A stretch of DNA of 64,000 nucleotides from Hybos culiciformis (lineage: Eukaryota > Arthropoda > Insecta > Diptera > Hybotidae). Below, piece by piece: positions 40,242 through 51,608 of this stretch. The first letter of the stretch is position 1, and every line of letters starts with the position of its first letter. The stretch covers positions 72,861,303 through 72,925,302 of the forward strand of contig OZ023274.1 in the NCBI GenBank assembly GCA_964007475.1. The letters are read 5' to 3'. The notes under the pieces are model-generated. The model ran no database searches. It saw only the letters and a program-made list of their open reading frames with translations, and had not been told where the DNA came from. The translations under genes were made by a program, and so were the position numbers.

Positions 40242-43039
40242 GTGAATGAAAATGCGGTAAACTTTTTTATTTATTTATTTATTTTTTTTAAGTTTAACAA
40301 ACTTGATTTTATGCCCAGTGTGAATGTATATTTTATAATAATGTGTACTTCATTTTCAGGAATTTTATTTATTTTTTTTTTGTCATTTTAATTCTGGGGA
40401 CTTGAAAAATAATTATTTCTATTTTGAAAATATATGTATAATAATATTGAATTTTTAAGGAAAATAAAAAGAAGAAGATTATTAAAATGTTATTGTTTTT
40501 AATAAAGCATTTGTTTTTTTTTTTTGTTTTTTTTAATGTTCAATTTAAAATGACAAATAAATTGTTTCTGTTTATTTTTTAATAATAAAAAAAAATTTTT
40601 TTTCCTAATTATTTATGGTACAACAAAAAATAAAAAAAAAAAATAAAAATAAAAAAAGCTAAAAAACGAATGGACAGATTTGTTTCTCAACACTAATCTG
40701 TAATGATTTTCTACTTTATGACAATGTTTTTTTAATAAATGAAAACTAAATAGGATATAAAATAATGAAAAAATAATAAAATCTGCAAAAGATTACCAGA
40801 AGAAGCTTTTAAAATAATAGCTTTTTTTTTTATTATATTATAATTTTGAAATATTTATTTTTGAGGTCTGCTAAAAGAGCAAACGTTTAAAAATTATTTT
40901 TTATAATGATTTTGTACTAAGTATAAAGTTCATATAAGCTCACAGATAAGGCTCCATTCAGATTTCGTTGCATGGCTTGCAGCTTTGAGAAAAAAAAAAA
41001 TGTAGAACAGTACATCATAAACGAAGTACAAAAAAAAAACAATTTTCATCAAATTTAGACCTCAGTTCGAGTTCCTCGGAACAATAGGGAATCTAATCTG
41101 CTTTTTTAAGGTCATGTATCTGTATGTGCCCATTAAAACTTTTAAAAAATATAAAATTAGTTTAGATCCGTGGCTGGTTGAGAGACTCTAACTCCTTAAC
41201 ACAAAATCACGGAATATTTTCTTTTAGTCAAGGAATTGAAATAGATTTGGAAGTTCATTAGTTATTTTAATGGAAGATGGACAATTAATGAAAATATATT
41301 GTCGATTTCAAGATTTCACGGGACAGAATTCACTAACACAGAATTCCTCTAAAAGGAATTTTTTTTGTTGAAATAAGCCCACTACAATTTCTTTTTTTTC
41401 CATTTTTATTATTTAGTTACATCAAGGGACCATATTTTTGTTTTAACAGAAATATATATAAAAAAAAAAGACAAAAAAAAAAAGAAGATAAATTTTTGTG
41501 AAACTCACTTTTCTTTAATATCATTATAACATTTATTTTATTTTTATATTTTTATTTTTTTGTTAGGGGGAATGAAAAATATTTTTTTTCTTTAATTATT
41601 TCTTTCTATTTTGTTTAAATGACACTGTAATCAATCATTTCTCGTTTAGTTTTTCTTTTAATTTTTTTCTTTTTTGGGTGCTCTGTATATTTTTCTGTGC
41701 AAAAATAACGAAAAACCCAAAAATGGTAACAGTCGAATATGCGAATTATTTTCAAATAGTCGTGCAGGATAAACAAGGAATCTCGCTTAATACCGAGCTG
41801 AACGATGAACTTTAGGAGCAAAATATGTAATCTCATCGATATGAATAAGAATAAGCTGAGCCTTTCTGTATATCACAAAATGAGCTTATACTAAGTATAG
41901 ATAATTTATTACGGAATTTCGCAAAGCAATAGAGTACTTTGCCTAGAAGATTCTGGTCGTAATCAAATTCTATTTTTTATTTATTTCATTTTTTTTTTAT
42001 ATATATAATAAACTTAAAAAATAATAATGAAGAGAAGATTTTCATTTGAAAAGATGTTTTTGGACACAATTATTTTCTATTTTCTTGGTTTTCTTCCTTT
42101 TTTTTTTTTTTTAAACACCGTTGATTAATGTTTACTTATTAACAGGTTTTTAATAGGGCCAGCGAAAAAAAAATTAAAATTAATATTTTTGTAATTGTTT
42201 GTTATATAGAAACAGATTGTTATTTTTTTTTTTGTTGTTGTTCACTCCAAAAGTTATTCTACATTATATAAAAAACTAAAGATAGACATGAAATATACAA
42301 ATTGAACAAATTATAAAAGACAAATGACAGAACAAAAATATTAAAAATGTGGCTGCAAAAATGTGAAATGTGAGATAAAAAATTTATTTCAAATTAAAAT
42401 TTATTTGCCAACCAAAATGAGAAGGCAACAAAAACAAAATTAATTTGGTTTTATGCTTATTGTTTTTTTTTTTTTTTAAAATAAATATGATATTTTATGT
42501 ACATAGGTAGATAGTTTTAATGCTCTAAGGAATAGTTGAAGAAATATAAATCCAAAAATTATTTACAATTTCATTTTTATTGTGGGCTTAATATTAAATG
42601 AAAAGATGAAAAAAATGTTCTTTAATGCTTATTATCCAATACATATAAAATAAAAGACTTAAGCTCTGGAACAGATTTCATCGCCTCAAATCAGGAATTT
42701 GAGGATATGATGTGGGTTTTTTTTATACCATTATTCAGGATTCATCACTTCACTTGCTGGAAGTCCTTTGTAACTATTTTATATTGTTTTATAAAGCGCT
42801 TAAATTTTGAACCAATCCATATTCAAAATAAATTGAAATAGGAAATTTCTGCAAAATATTATGATAATTGTCAGAGGTTGGCTTTAAAATAGAAAAAAAA
42901 ATCATCAAAATTATTTCAAATCAATAATTTTGAGAATAAAATTAAAAAAATTATAATAATGATAATTTGAAACCATAGTGGAGTAACCTACATAACTAGA
43001 ATATAGTTTTAAATAGAAATAAAAGAATTTAAAAGAACT

Positions 43040-43090
43040 CAGTACTATCAATACTATCAATACTCAGTACTATCAATACTCAATGCTATC
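43040..43090. repeat. Degenerate 10-bp tandem repeat, ACTATCAATA units
   Basis: About five degenerate units of ACTATCAATA/CTCAGTACTATC occur in succession. Minisatellite-like. Confidence 0.65.
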
Positions 43091-44640
43091 AAAATAACAT
43101 TGCTTAGTAAAACGCCGTATAAGTCTTTAGGAATAATATATCGTATTCTAATCACTAAATACTAAAAATTCTATGTAGACGTACGGTCTAATTTTTTGTA
43201 ATATAAATATAATGATTTAAATAAGTTCACGATTTGATACTGGAAATTTTTAAGCAGAACTTATCATAGTATACATTAAAGTACACTATATGGGAACTAT
43301 AATAGTATTAGGTATTTAAGTTTACTCTGTTGATTCAACGATCAAAACTTAGAATTCTGGAAAAAAATAAAAATAAAACTCTATATATATATACCACAGG
43401 TACCATATGGTTTTCATAAAATCGATATAATTTTTAAATATAATTTACAAAAGCTGTTATTTCTATATAAATGACAGAGATATATCGGTTTTTTATTTTC
43501 ATTTTTGTTTATCTATCATCATTAAAATTAATTTTTAGGTAGAAAAGTTATCAGAACATTTTTTGCCTCATGAAACAAATATCAGAAATCTAGCATTTAT
43601 TATACAATATCAGTAATTTACGGATGAAAAATTTTCAATTATTATATGTTCCTAAAAATAATAAAAAATACAAAATCATATTATTACATTCTTGTTTTCT
43701 AATATTTTTGTGATTTTTTAAAAATAACCTTTATCTTAATCTCTATAATATTATAATAGTTATTATAGGAAATTCATATCCATAATGACCTAGCAACATT
43801 TTATTTTTCTTTATATTTATTTTTTAATTTTATCAAAAATATTTTTTATCATTATAATTTTTGTATACCTATATTGGATTTGGATAAACTTTATTTAATG
43901 GAATTAAATAACGCACGTCATATCATATTTAATTTAATTTATTGAAATAAAATATTTATTTGGCACAGATTTTAGATTAAAAGTAAGTTACCAATCAGTT
44001 CAAAATTGGACTAAATTTTGTTACAACCATTGAAGTAAAATGTTAAAATTACCCACGCATTAAAAATTCTTAATGTCTGAATGAATTGGCGAGGACTCTA
44101 GAAAATAACTATCGTTCTAAAATTGTGTCAATAATAAATAAGAGAAAAATTAGATTTCGAAATAATTAATTAAGAACTTACGATTACATAGAGAGAAAGA
44201 ATACACTGTCATATTAAAACCGAGAGAAAAATAATGGTTGATATTTTAAATATAAATATTTGAACCATAGAATTTCAAATTTATAACTCCCATAAAATCT
44301 TAACATTTTCATTGCTATACCGTATACGTATATTATGTGTATATCAAGTATATAGCAATCCAATTGGAAGGTGAATAATAAAACGTATAAATAAATTTTT
44401 CTATTATTAATGGTCAAAATTGAATATATTCATTATGCTTGTCCATCGTAATACTAAATTATCATGAGTAGTATATATAAAAACTAAATAAAAGTTCTTA
44501 TATAAAAACAAAAGCATTGTAAAATAAAATATATTCTCTAATAAAAATAATAAATATCTGTTTCGAAATTATATTCTTAATTTAACTTCTAAAAATTTTG
44601 TCTAAAAAGTTTTTTTTTTTTTAATTTACTTGTTTCTAAA

Positions 44641-44688
44641 CAACATCAATTTTTTAACATCAATTTTTTAACATAAATTTTCTAACAT
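44641..44688. repeat. 14-bp tandem repeat AACATCAATTTTTT
   Basis: Two exact units AACATCAATTTTTT are followed by the variant AACATAAATTTTCT, about 200 bases upstream of the LTR. Confidence 0.65.
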
Positions 44689-44887
44689 ATTTGTGATATT
44701 ATAGTCAAATTTAATTTTGATATTTTTGAAAGATAGGAGAGAAAAATGTAAAGTTTTTTGTAAACTTTTCTCAAAAAAATCCATTAAACCTGATGAAGTT
44801 GTCTTAATGTAAATGTAATATTACACTCAATATGATTTTACTTCGTAATATTTAGAATGTGATTTTCTTAAAAAATAAAAATAAAAA

Positions 44888-45403
44888 TTATAGCGATTAA
44901 TACTTTTAACTAATTTTAATTTTATTTCACTTAATAATTTTAATGTAATTTAAAAATTTGCTTAACGTAATTTAATAATTTTTCTCAAGTAATTTTCTCA
45001 GTATAAATTCTAAATCATTTTTTTCAGTAAATTATACCTAAAGTGCAAAACAATAAAAAGGCAAAAAGGTAATTTTGCAAAATAAATTGTATTGTCTCAA
45101 AAAATATAAATTCTTGAGCAGAATTTATAAAATTATCACTTTTTGATTTTACTCAACGAATACGGTAGTTCTTGAACAGCCTATTCGTGGTTAATTCTAA
45201 ACAAAGTGATAGTTTTCGGTAACAATAATTTTTTATAGTATTGTATTGCATTTTGGTTAATATTTTTTTGAAGTTTTAAATTAAAGTAGCTTAAATTCTT
45301 TTGTATATAAAAAACCTAAAATAATAAAGTAAATAATTATAAGGAAAGAAATATCTGCAGTTTTTCTTAATTTTGATCTACTGGAAAACACTTGGTGATT
45401 ACA
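44888..45403 (+). repeat. 5' long terminal repeat
   Basis: It starts TTATAGCG and ends GATTACA, and is repeated base for base (by eye) at 50099-50614. The left border is fixed by the polypurine tract that precedes the matching base of the 3' copy; the right border by loss of identity after 45403. A TATATAA at 45304-45310 and an AATAAA at 45323-45328 are candidates for promoter and poly(A) signal. The LTR does not begin with the common TG. Confidence 0.93.
45304..45310 (+). promoter_or_regulatory. Candidate TATA box of the LTR promoter
   Basis: TATATAA lies about 95 bases before the 5' LTR end, a plausible position for the start of the element's genomic RNA. In DNA this AT-rich a TATA match is weak evidence alone. 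Confidence 0.4.
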
Positions 45404-45420
45404 GTGACACCCAACATTAA
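45404..45420 (+). other. Candidate primer binding site
   Basis: GTGACACCCAACATTAA begins at the first base after the 5' LTR, where the tRNA primer site lies. It resembles a tRNA-Trp complement (GTGACCCCGACGTGA without the leading TG) if one inserted A and several mismatches are allowed. Related CsRn1/Kabuki elements are reported to use tRNA-Trp. The match is imperfect, so the primer identity is uncertain. Confidence 0.35.
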
Positions 45421-45628
45421 AGCTCGAACCATAAAAATTGAGGCCACAAAAGGAACTCCCACCACGTTAAGGAGAAGCAGGAGAGTTGCTTCAACTAAGA
45501 ACAAATCAACTTCAAGAAATCAGATAGATCAATATTGGGATACTACGGAAGAAAACGCAAGTGCAGAAGAATATTTAGGTTCCAGCGAAAAGGATTTAAA
45601 TACAGAAGAAGTAATAGTAGAAGAGGTA

Positions 45629-48600
45629 ATGGCACACTTAACAGCCCAACAATTCGAGGAGCTTCTAGCCAAAGTCGCTCAAACCTCGTCATTGAAAAGC
45701 AACTGAGGTGCATGTACGTTACATTTCAAAGGAGAACGCGATCCAGCCAAGGTGGAGGATTTCATTACCACAGTTTCAATTTTTAAAAGTGTCAATAAAA
45801 TTGATGATACTGAAGCAATTGAAGCTCTTCCCCTTCTTTTCGAAGATCAGGCGATTACCTGGTGGCAAGGTATCAAAGCTGAGGTAGTTACATGGAATGA
45901 TGCCAAGAAAGCTCTACGTAATGCTTTTGCGCCAAGCAAACCGGCTTATCAGATTTACATGGAATTATTTCAGGAGAAACAAAGCAGCAAAGAAGAAACT
46001 GATAGCTTCATCTGCAAGAAAAGGGCGTTATTGGCACAGTTGCCAGAGCCGAAGCACTCTGAAGCAGTCATGTTGGATTTGGTGTATGGTCTGCTGAACA
46101 TCAACATTCGCGAGGCGGTTCCCAGAAGTAGGGTCAACAATTTCCAGGAACTGATAGCCCAAGCACGTGTGATAGAACAAACCCTAGCTGAAAAACGAAA
46201 CCAGAAAACTGAGGTACCAATTTTACCAAAACCAGGAGAAAAGAAACGATGCAATTTTTGTAAGCATACTGGCCACGTTATTAGTGAATGCAACAAGAAA
46301 AAGAAGCAAGATAGTTTGCAACAGAAGCCACCAGAGTCCAACAAACTTCAACCAGCAAGTGTTTCTTGCTACGGATGTGGAGCTCCTGGTTACTTTCGTT
46401 CAAATTGCCCAACTTGTTCCAAGAAACTCCCTGAAGTTCCATCAACTATTTCGTTCAATTATATAAAAACAAGTGTTGGTCCTGAATTACCAACTATTCC
46501 CATCACTAGATGTCACGGTGAGACAGGCATAGCTTTCATCGATACAGCAGCCCGAACGAGTGTCGCAGGTCGTGAATTGTTCTTGCACTTACTCAAGAGT
46601 GGAACCAAATTCACAAAAATCGATGCTGATGTGGTTCTAGCTGATGGAGTTATGCGGAAACAGATTGTTTGCTCATGTGAAACTACGATCATTATGGGTA
46701 CTCAACTAAAATATATTAAATTCATTGCTTTACCCGCTGCTACCGACAATCGTACTCTAATTGGAATAGACTTCCTAGAAGAAAACGGTATTGTTCTAAA
46801 TTTAGCTCAGAGATTTTGGTACTACGCGGATATGCCAGGCAAAGCTTTTGATTTCTACGATGCATCAAAAAGTAAGCTGCAAACAAACAACATACAAGTA
46901 TCACCAGCAACAAAGATGCAAGGAGAAACTTCAGCATTTATGGCATATCTACAAAATTTAACAAACATCTCTCCAATTAGTTCTACTCCTAAAACAAGCA
47001 ACATACCATTGTCACCAGCAACAAAGATGGAAGGAGAAACTTCAGCATTTATGGCTTATCTACAAAGTCTAGCAAACATCTCTCCAATTGGTTCAACTCC
47101 TAAAACATCAACCACAATGGAAAATTTTGGTCCAAGTCCTTGGGATAGGAATCAAATAAATGATGCCATCCCTCCGTATTCAAAGAAAGCAAAGACAGAT
47201 GATGAAACAACGAATTTTCCGGTTAACAACGATGCTGATTTCATGGAAATAATGGCAATAGATTTCACTCTTAGAAGCGACGAAGGAATTGAGCTGAATG
47301 AGGATGAAGTAAACCAATTGAATTCCTTATTGGTAGATCATCAAGAAATCTTCGACAGCATCACTTCACCAACTCCTTATGCAGAACATAAAATTAATAC
47401 TGGAAACCACGAGCCTATTGCATCAGCTCCATATCGTTTGTCCCCTACAAGAAGAATCCAATTGCAAGAAGAGTTGGATAAAATGTTGGCATTGGACATC
47501 ATCGAAGAGTGTGAATCTCCATGGGCCGCACCAGTAGTAATGGTTCCTAAAAAAGATGGAGGAATCCGTGTTTGCATCGACTATCGAAAGTTGAACAGCA
47601 TCACCATTCCTGATAGGTACCCCCTTCCACGAATAGATGATCTTCTCCATGCAACCATAAATACATCCTTTAAAACAACACTGGACCTTCAAACAGGATA
47701 TTACCAAATAAAGATATCAGAAGAGGACCAGGAAAAGACGGCATTCATATCACCATTCGGAATGTATCGCTTCAAACGCATGCCATTCGGTTTGAGGAAT
47801 GCACCAGCAACATTTCAGAGGTTGATGGATAGATTTCGGCGTAGTCTTGATGTATTTTTATTGGTTTTCTTGGACGACATCATTATATGCTCAGGCACTT
47901 TCGAGAACCATTTAGAAGACATTAATAAAGTACTTAAAAAACTTAAATTGTTTAGTTTAAAAATCAACAGAAATAAATCCAGATTCTGCTGTAGCGAAGT
48001 CAAATATCTAGGCCATGTTTTAACCAAAGAAGGAATAAAAGTAGATTCAGATAAAACAAAGGCAATTCTAGACAGACCCGAACCCAGAAATACCAAACAA
48101 GTTCTTTCATTTCTGCAAGCCTGCTCATGGTACAGAAGATTCATACCCCATTTTGCGGACGTTTCAAAGGCGTTAAGCAACCTGACAAAGAAGAATGTTA
48201 AATGGTTATGGGGAGTACAGCAACAAGAATCCTTCCTAAAATTGAAGAACTTGTTAACAACAGCTCCAATTTTACAGCAAGCAAAGAATGATCATCCTTT
48301 TTTCTTGAAGACTGATGCCAGCAACTATGCAATAGGGGCAGTTTTGGTCCAGGGGGAGAAGGAAGAGGAACATCCAATTGAATATGCATCTCGTCTCCTT
48401 ACTGATGCAGAGCGCAACTATTCAACCACCGAACGTGAAGCATTGGCCATTGTATGGGCCATTGCCAAATTTCGAGGCTATATAGAAGGAAGTGAAGTCA
48501 CACTATTAACTGATCATCAACCGCTGAAATGGCTGATGACACTGAAGTCTCCAACAGGTCGTCTGGCCCGCTGGGCACTGCAACTCCAGCCCTACAATAT

Positions 48601-50047
48601 TAAAATCGACTACATCCCTGGAAGAACTAATATTGTCGCCGACCTTTTGTGCACAGATGAAGAAAGCCATCAACTAGTGGGGAAAGGTTGTAGCATCTGC
48701 AACGTAATAATTGATATACCAAGTAGAGGCAGTAAAGAACTTCGCGAAGCCCAATTGAAAGATGCACAAATAAAGAAGATCATTGAAGATTTTGAAACGC
48801 AGAATGAAGATGTTACAAGATGGACTTCACGCGGTTACATTCTAAATGATGGTGTCCTTTATAGATATTCATCAGAAAGTGATAGTGACGACGCTCCATT
48901 AGTGATTCCTGAGCAGGAACGTGAGGAAATTCTTCGTAACTACCATGATCATCCTACTGCTGGACATTATGGAATAGACAAAACAATTTCAAGAATTACT
49001 TCTCGCTATTTCTGGCCAGCCATGAGGAAAGAAATCACTAAGTATGTAGCAAATTGTCCTGAATGTCAAAGATATAAAGCCACCAATATGAAGCCAGCTG
49101 GTATGTTCAAAACTGTTTCAAGCAATCAACGATTCGAAGCAGTGGCAATTGATCTTTTTGGTCCCTTACCACTCACATTGGATGGTTATCAATGGATTTA
49201 CATTGTTGAAGATTTAGCCACCAGATGGATAGAATTGTTCCCACTCAAAGAAGCAACTGCTGAAGCTTGTGCACTTACCTTATTGAATGAAGTATTCTTA
49301 CGATATGGCACATGCAGAAGATTAATAAGTGACAATGGAGTTCAATTCATATCTGCAATAATGCAACAATTAACATTTTGTCTAGATATTCGGCAAGTAA
49401 CTACACCTTTGTACCACCCTGAAGCCAACCCTGTGGAAAGAAAGAATCGAGATCTGAAAACACAATTAGCCATTTGCGTCAAAAACAATCACAACACCTG
49501 GTATGAATTTTTACCTTCTATCAGATTTGCGATGAACACAGCGAAATGTCAAAGTACCACATTCTCACCAGCTTACTTAACCTTTGGTCGAGAACTTCGC
49601 ACAATAGATGACGTCAATCATGATTTGAAACAAATTGCATTATCAGAAAATTTTATCCCACAAATCACGCCAAGATTAGTACAACTTGCTAATACCCTAA
49701 AGTTGGCTAATGAAACTACCGAAGAGATGCAGGACAAAAATAGAAAATATGATCAAAGAAGAGCCCAACCAGAGTATCAAGTAGGTGACCAAGTTCTAGT
49801 AACAACACATGTACTCAGTAGTTCAAAGAAAAACATCACATCAAAATTTATACCAAGAAGAGATGGTCCATATCGAATTTTGAAGAAGATCGGCACCTCA
49901 AGTTACCAAATTGCTAATAATAACCAACCTGATGTACCATTGGGAACATATCATGTGTCAAATATCACAGAATTTAAAGGTCCCACAGATAAATCAACCA
50001 CTCCAGTTCAACCACTAAGGAAACGAGGGCGACCAAGAAGAAATTAA
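45629..50047 (+). CDS. gag-pol: Gag-Pol polyprotein with one in-frame TGA
   Basis: The first in-frame ATG is at 45629 (MAHLTAQQFEELLAKV). TGA at 45704-45706 interrupts the frame, which then runs open to TAA at 50045-50047 in the same phase. Residues are numbered from the codon at 45752. Gag has the WWQG and TW-AF capsid motifs and a CCHC knuckle (C167, C170, H175, C180). A second knuckle has Y214 where H would stand, then C219 and C222. Protease: D264 in DTAA. Reverse transcriptase: D645 and FLDD at 706-709. RNase H: D855, E896, D921, D964. Integrase: H1065, H1072, C1102, C1105 zinc site, D1134, D1194, E1229 catalytic triad, and a GPY module at 1372-1374. The C-terminus has an AT-hook-like RGRP. 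The polyprotein would be cleaved by its own protease, and the enzymes copy and integrate the element. All Pol catalytic residues look intact. The TGA may be an inactivating mutation or a readthrough site. Confidence 0.93.
45704..45706 (+). other. In-frame TGA near the start of Gag
   Basis: TGA separates 25 codons from ATG 45629 (ending SSLKSN) from the rest of Gag, which resumes at once in the same frame with GACTLHFKGERD. The resumed sequence matches the usual early Gag region of this group. The stop therefore sits inside Gag rather than between genes. No ATG occurs between the TGA and the capsid motifs. Without readthrough, translation of capsid from the normal start would fail. Confidence 0.85.
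46889..47110 (+). repeat. 111-bp tandem duplication in the protease-RT linker
   Basis: Two adjacent in-frame copies, 46889-46999 and 47000-47110, each encode 37 residues. Both contain SPATKM-GETSAFMAYLQ and NISPI-STPKTS. They differ at several positions (QGE/EGE, QNLTN/QSLAN, ISSTP/IGSTP). The phase is preserved, and the region lies between protease and reverse transcriptase, where length is loosely constrained. The divergence between the copies, set against identical LTRs, means the duplication is older than this insertion. Confidence 0.9.
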
Positions 50048-50087
50048 AATGAAATACTGTCCCTATATCGAGACGATTTATAGGTCC

Positions 50088-50098
50088 AGAGGGGGAGA
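50088..50098 (+). other. Polypurine tract
   Basis: AGAGGGGGAGA lies directly before the 3' LTR and would prime plus-strand DNA synthesis. It is the most G-rich run in the non-coding part of the window and sets the LTR start at 50099. Confidence 0.9.
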
Positions 50099-50614
50099 TT
50101 ATAGCGATTAATACTTTTAACTAATTTTAATTTTATTTCACTTAATAATTTTAATGTAATTTAAAAATTTGCTTAACGTAATTTAATAATTTTTCTCAAG
50201 TAATTTTCTCAGTATAAATTCTAAATCATTTTTTTCAGTAAATTATACCTAAAGTGCAAAACAATAAAAAGGCAAAAAGGTAATTTTGCAAAATAAATTG
50301 TATTGTCTCAAAAAATATAAATTCTTGAGCAGAATTTATAAAATTATCACTTTTTGATTTTACTCAACGAATACGGTAGTTCTTGAACAGCCTATTCGTG
50401 GTTAATTCTAAACAAAGTGATAGTTTTCGGTAACAATAATTTTTTATAGTATTGTATTGCATTTTGGTTAATATTTTTTTGAAGTTTTAAATTAAAGTAG
50501 CTTAAATTCTTTTGTATATAAAAAACCTAAAATAATAAAGTAAATAATTATAAGGAAAGAAATATCTGCAGTTTTTCTTAATTTTGATCTACTGGAAAAC
50601 ACTTGGTGATTACA
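50099..50614 (+). repeat. 3' long terminal repeat
   Basis: Identical by eye to 44888-45403. It carries the same AATAAA (50534-50539), the candidate poly(A) signal for the element's RNA. Confidence 0.93.
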
Positions 50615-51140
50615 AAATAAAATTATAATTAAAATGTTAATTAGAATATTTTCAATAAAATATTTCAAGTAGTGTTAACTTCGTTTTAAGTTTTTTTTTG
50701 GGTTTGATTCGTTTAAAATGTCCTTCCTTTTCTGTTACAGTATATTACTTTTGTTTAAATCTACGATGTGTAAACTAAAGTATATACTATAAACTAAAGT
50801 ATAAATAATACAACAAAAGTAAGTATATAAGATTTTTTTTTTTTTTTTATGTAACTTGAAAAAATAAAATATTTCAACTATAGTTTTAATAGTTCAAAAA
50901 AAAAAAATATTATTTTTAATTAATAGCAACTTGAACAGAAGGATAATTGGAATTCAAAAATTAGGTTAATTTCCTTCATCATTACAAAATTTTTCTTTTT
51001 TTAATAATATTTTGAAGTATTTATTTGCTAATTAAAAATAATTTTAATTGTATTTAGGCATTTGAAATTTTAAAAATCAAAACATTATATATTTATTTTT
51101 AAATAAATTATATGTGTAATAAATATTTTTAATAGTAGAT
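50615..51140. other. AT-rich spacer, nothing recognised
   Basis: About 530 bases of AT-rich sequence between the retrotransposon and the TE cluster. It contains a short direct repeat, AACTAAAGTATA (about 50773 and 50792), and poly-T/poly-A runs. Confidence 0.6.
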
Positions 51141-51312
51141 TATAATATATGTTAACTAAATTACGAGGTGTCTATACACACAAACACATAGACACGAGTC
51201 AAAATTATATCACGAGACCGAAGGTGGAGTGATATAATATTGACAAGTGTCTATGTGTTTGTGTGTATACACAACGAGTTGTTATAACAAATTTTGTTAA
51301 CATATCTTATAT
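51141..51312. mobile_element. Palindromic MITE
   Basis: An imperfect inverted repeat fills the whole stretch. The outer parts are ATATGTTAAC and GTTAACATAT. The core arm, with ATACACACAAACACATAGACAC on one side, is matched by its reverse complement on the other, and TATATCAC pairs with GTGATATA around a GAAGGT centre. The core palindrome is 51150-51302; AT-rich matches extend a few bases further on each side, so the exact ends are uncertain. TA on both sides would fit a Tc1/mariner-type target, but this is not decisive in such AT-rich flanks. No coding capacity. Confidence 0.75.
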
Positions 51313-51608
51313 ACTGCTTTAATGCGTAGGGGAGAGGTAGTTGCAAAGAGAGAATATAGAGATAATTTATAATAAAAAATAAAGAACAAGACAAAATAAA
51401 ACATAAGAATTCCCTTCTTTTTTGAGAAGAAAATATAAAGAAGAAAATACAAAAGAGAAAAAAATACTTTTGGCAGAGCCGTCCTAACGTATTTCGTACC
51501 TATGTGCTAATAATTTCCTGGCGCTCATATCATAGAAAAATTAATTAAAGACATATGTCATATACATTATAAAAAATAAATAAAAATATTAAAAAACGAT
51601 TTACCGTT

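Larger units (their letters stand above)
37390..44887. other. AT-rich DNA without recognisable genes
   Basis: No coding exon, RNA gene or bounded mobile element was recognised up to the retrotransposon. Poly-T and poly-A runs are frequent (for example 38528-38550, 38646-38666 and 39101-39120). Local tandem repeats are listed separately. A stretch around 40950-41200 is somewhat less AT-rich but yields no interpretable frame. Confidence 0.6.
44888..50614 (+). mobile_element. Full-length CsRn1/Kabuki-like LTR retrotransposon (Metaviridae)
   Basis: A 5727-bp element bounded by two 516-bp direct LTRs that look identical throughout (constant offset of 5211). Order: LTR, Gag-Pol frame, polypurine tract (50088-50098), LTR. 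Pol order is protease, reverse transcriptase, RNase H, integrase, the Ty3/gypsy order. No envelope-like frame follows integrase; only about 50 bases separate the Pol stop from the 3' LTR. The DTAARTS protease motif, the CYGC-PG-RSNCPTC knuckle, the FLDD reverse transcriptase box and NPVERKNR in integrase point to the CsRn1/Kabuki group found in insects and flatworms. Its internal GC content is far higher than the flanking DNA. The flanks are A-rich, so a target duplication cannot be proved (AAAA is possible). LTR identity implies recent insertion. Confidence 0.95.

Noticed and set aside
40980..41085. CAGTTCGAGTTCC with GGCTTGCAGC upstream, tRNA-like
   Set aside because: The B-box match is imperfect, the spacing is too long and no stems form.
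45392..45628. Upstream extension of the Gag frame into the LTR end
   Set aside because: The frame is open but has no ATG before 45629 and begins inside the LTR; treated as leader sequence.
45970..48389. Several minus-strand and shifted frames within the retrotransposon
   Set aside because: They are shadows of the Gag-Pol frame, which has all the expected motifs.
44881..50618. AAAA target duplication around the retrotransposon
   Set aside because: Both flanks are A-rich, so a 4-base A match has no weight; reported only as possible.
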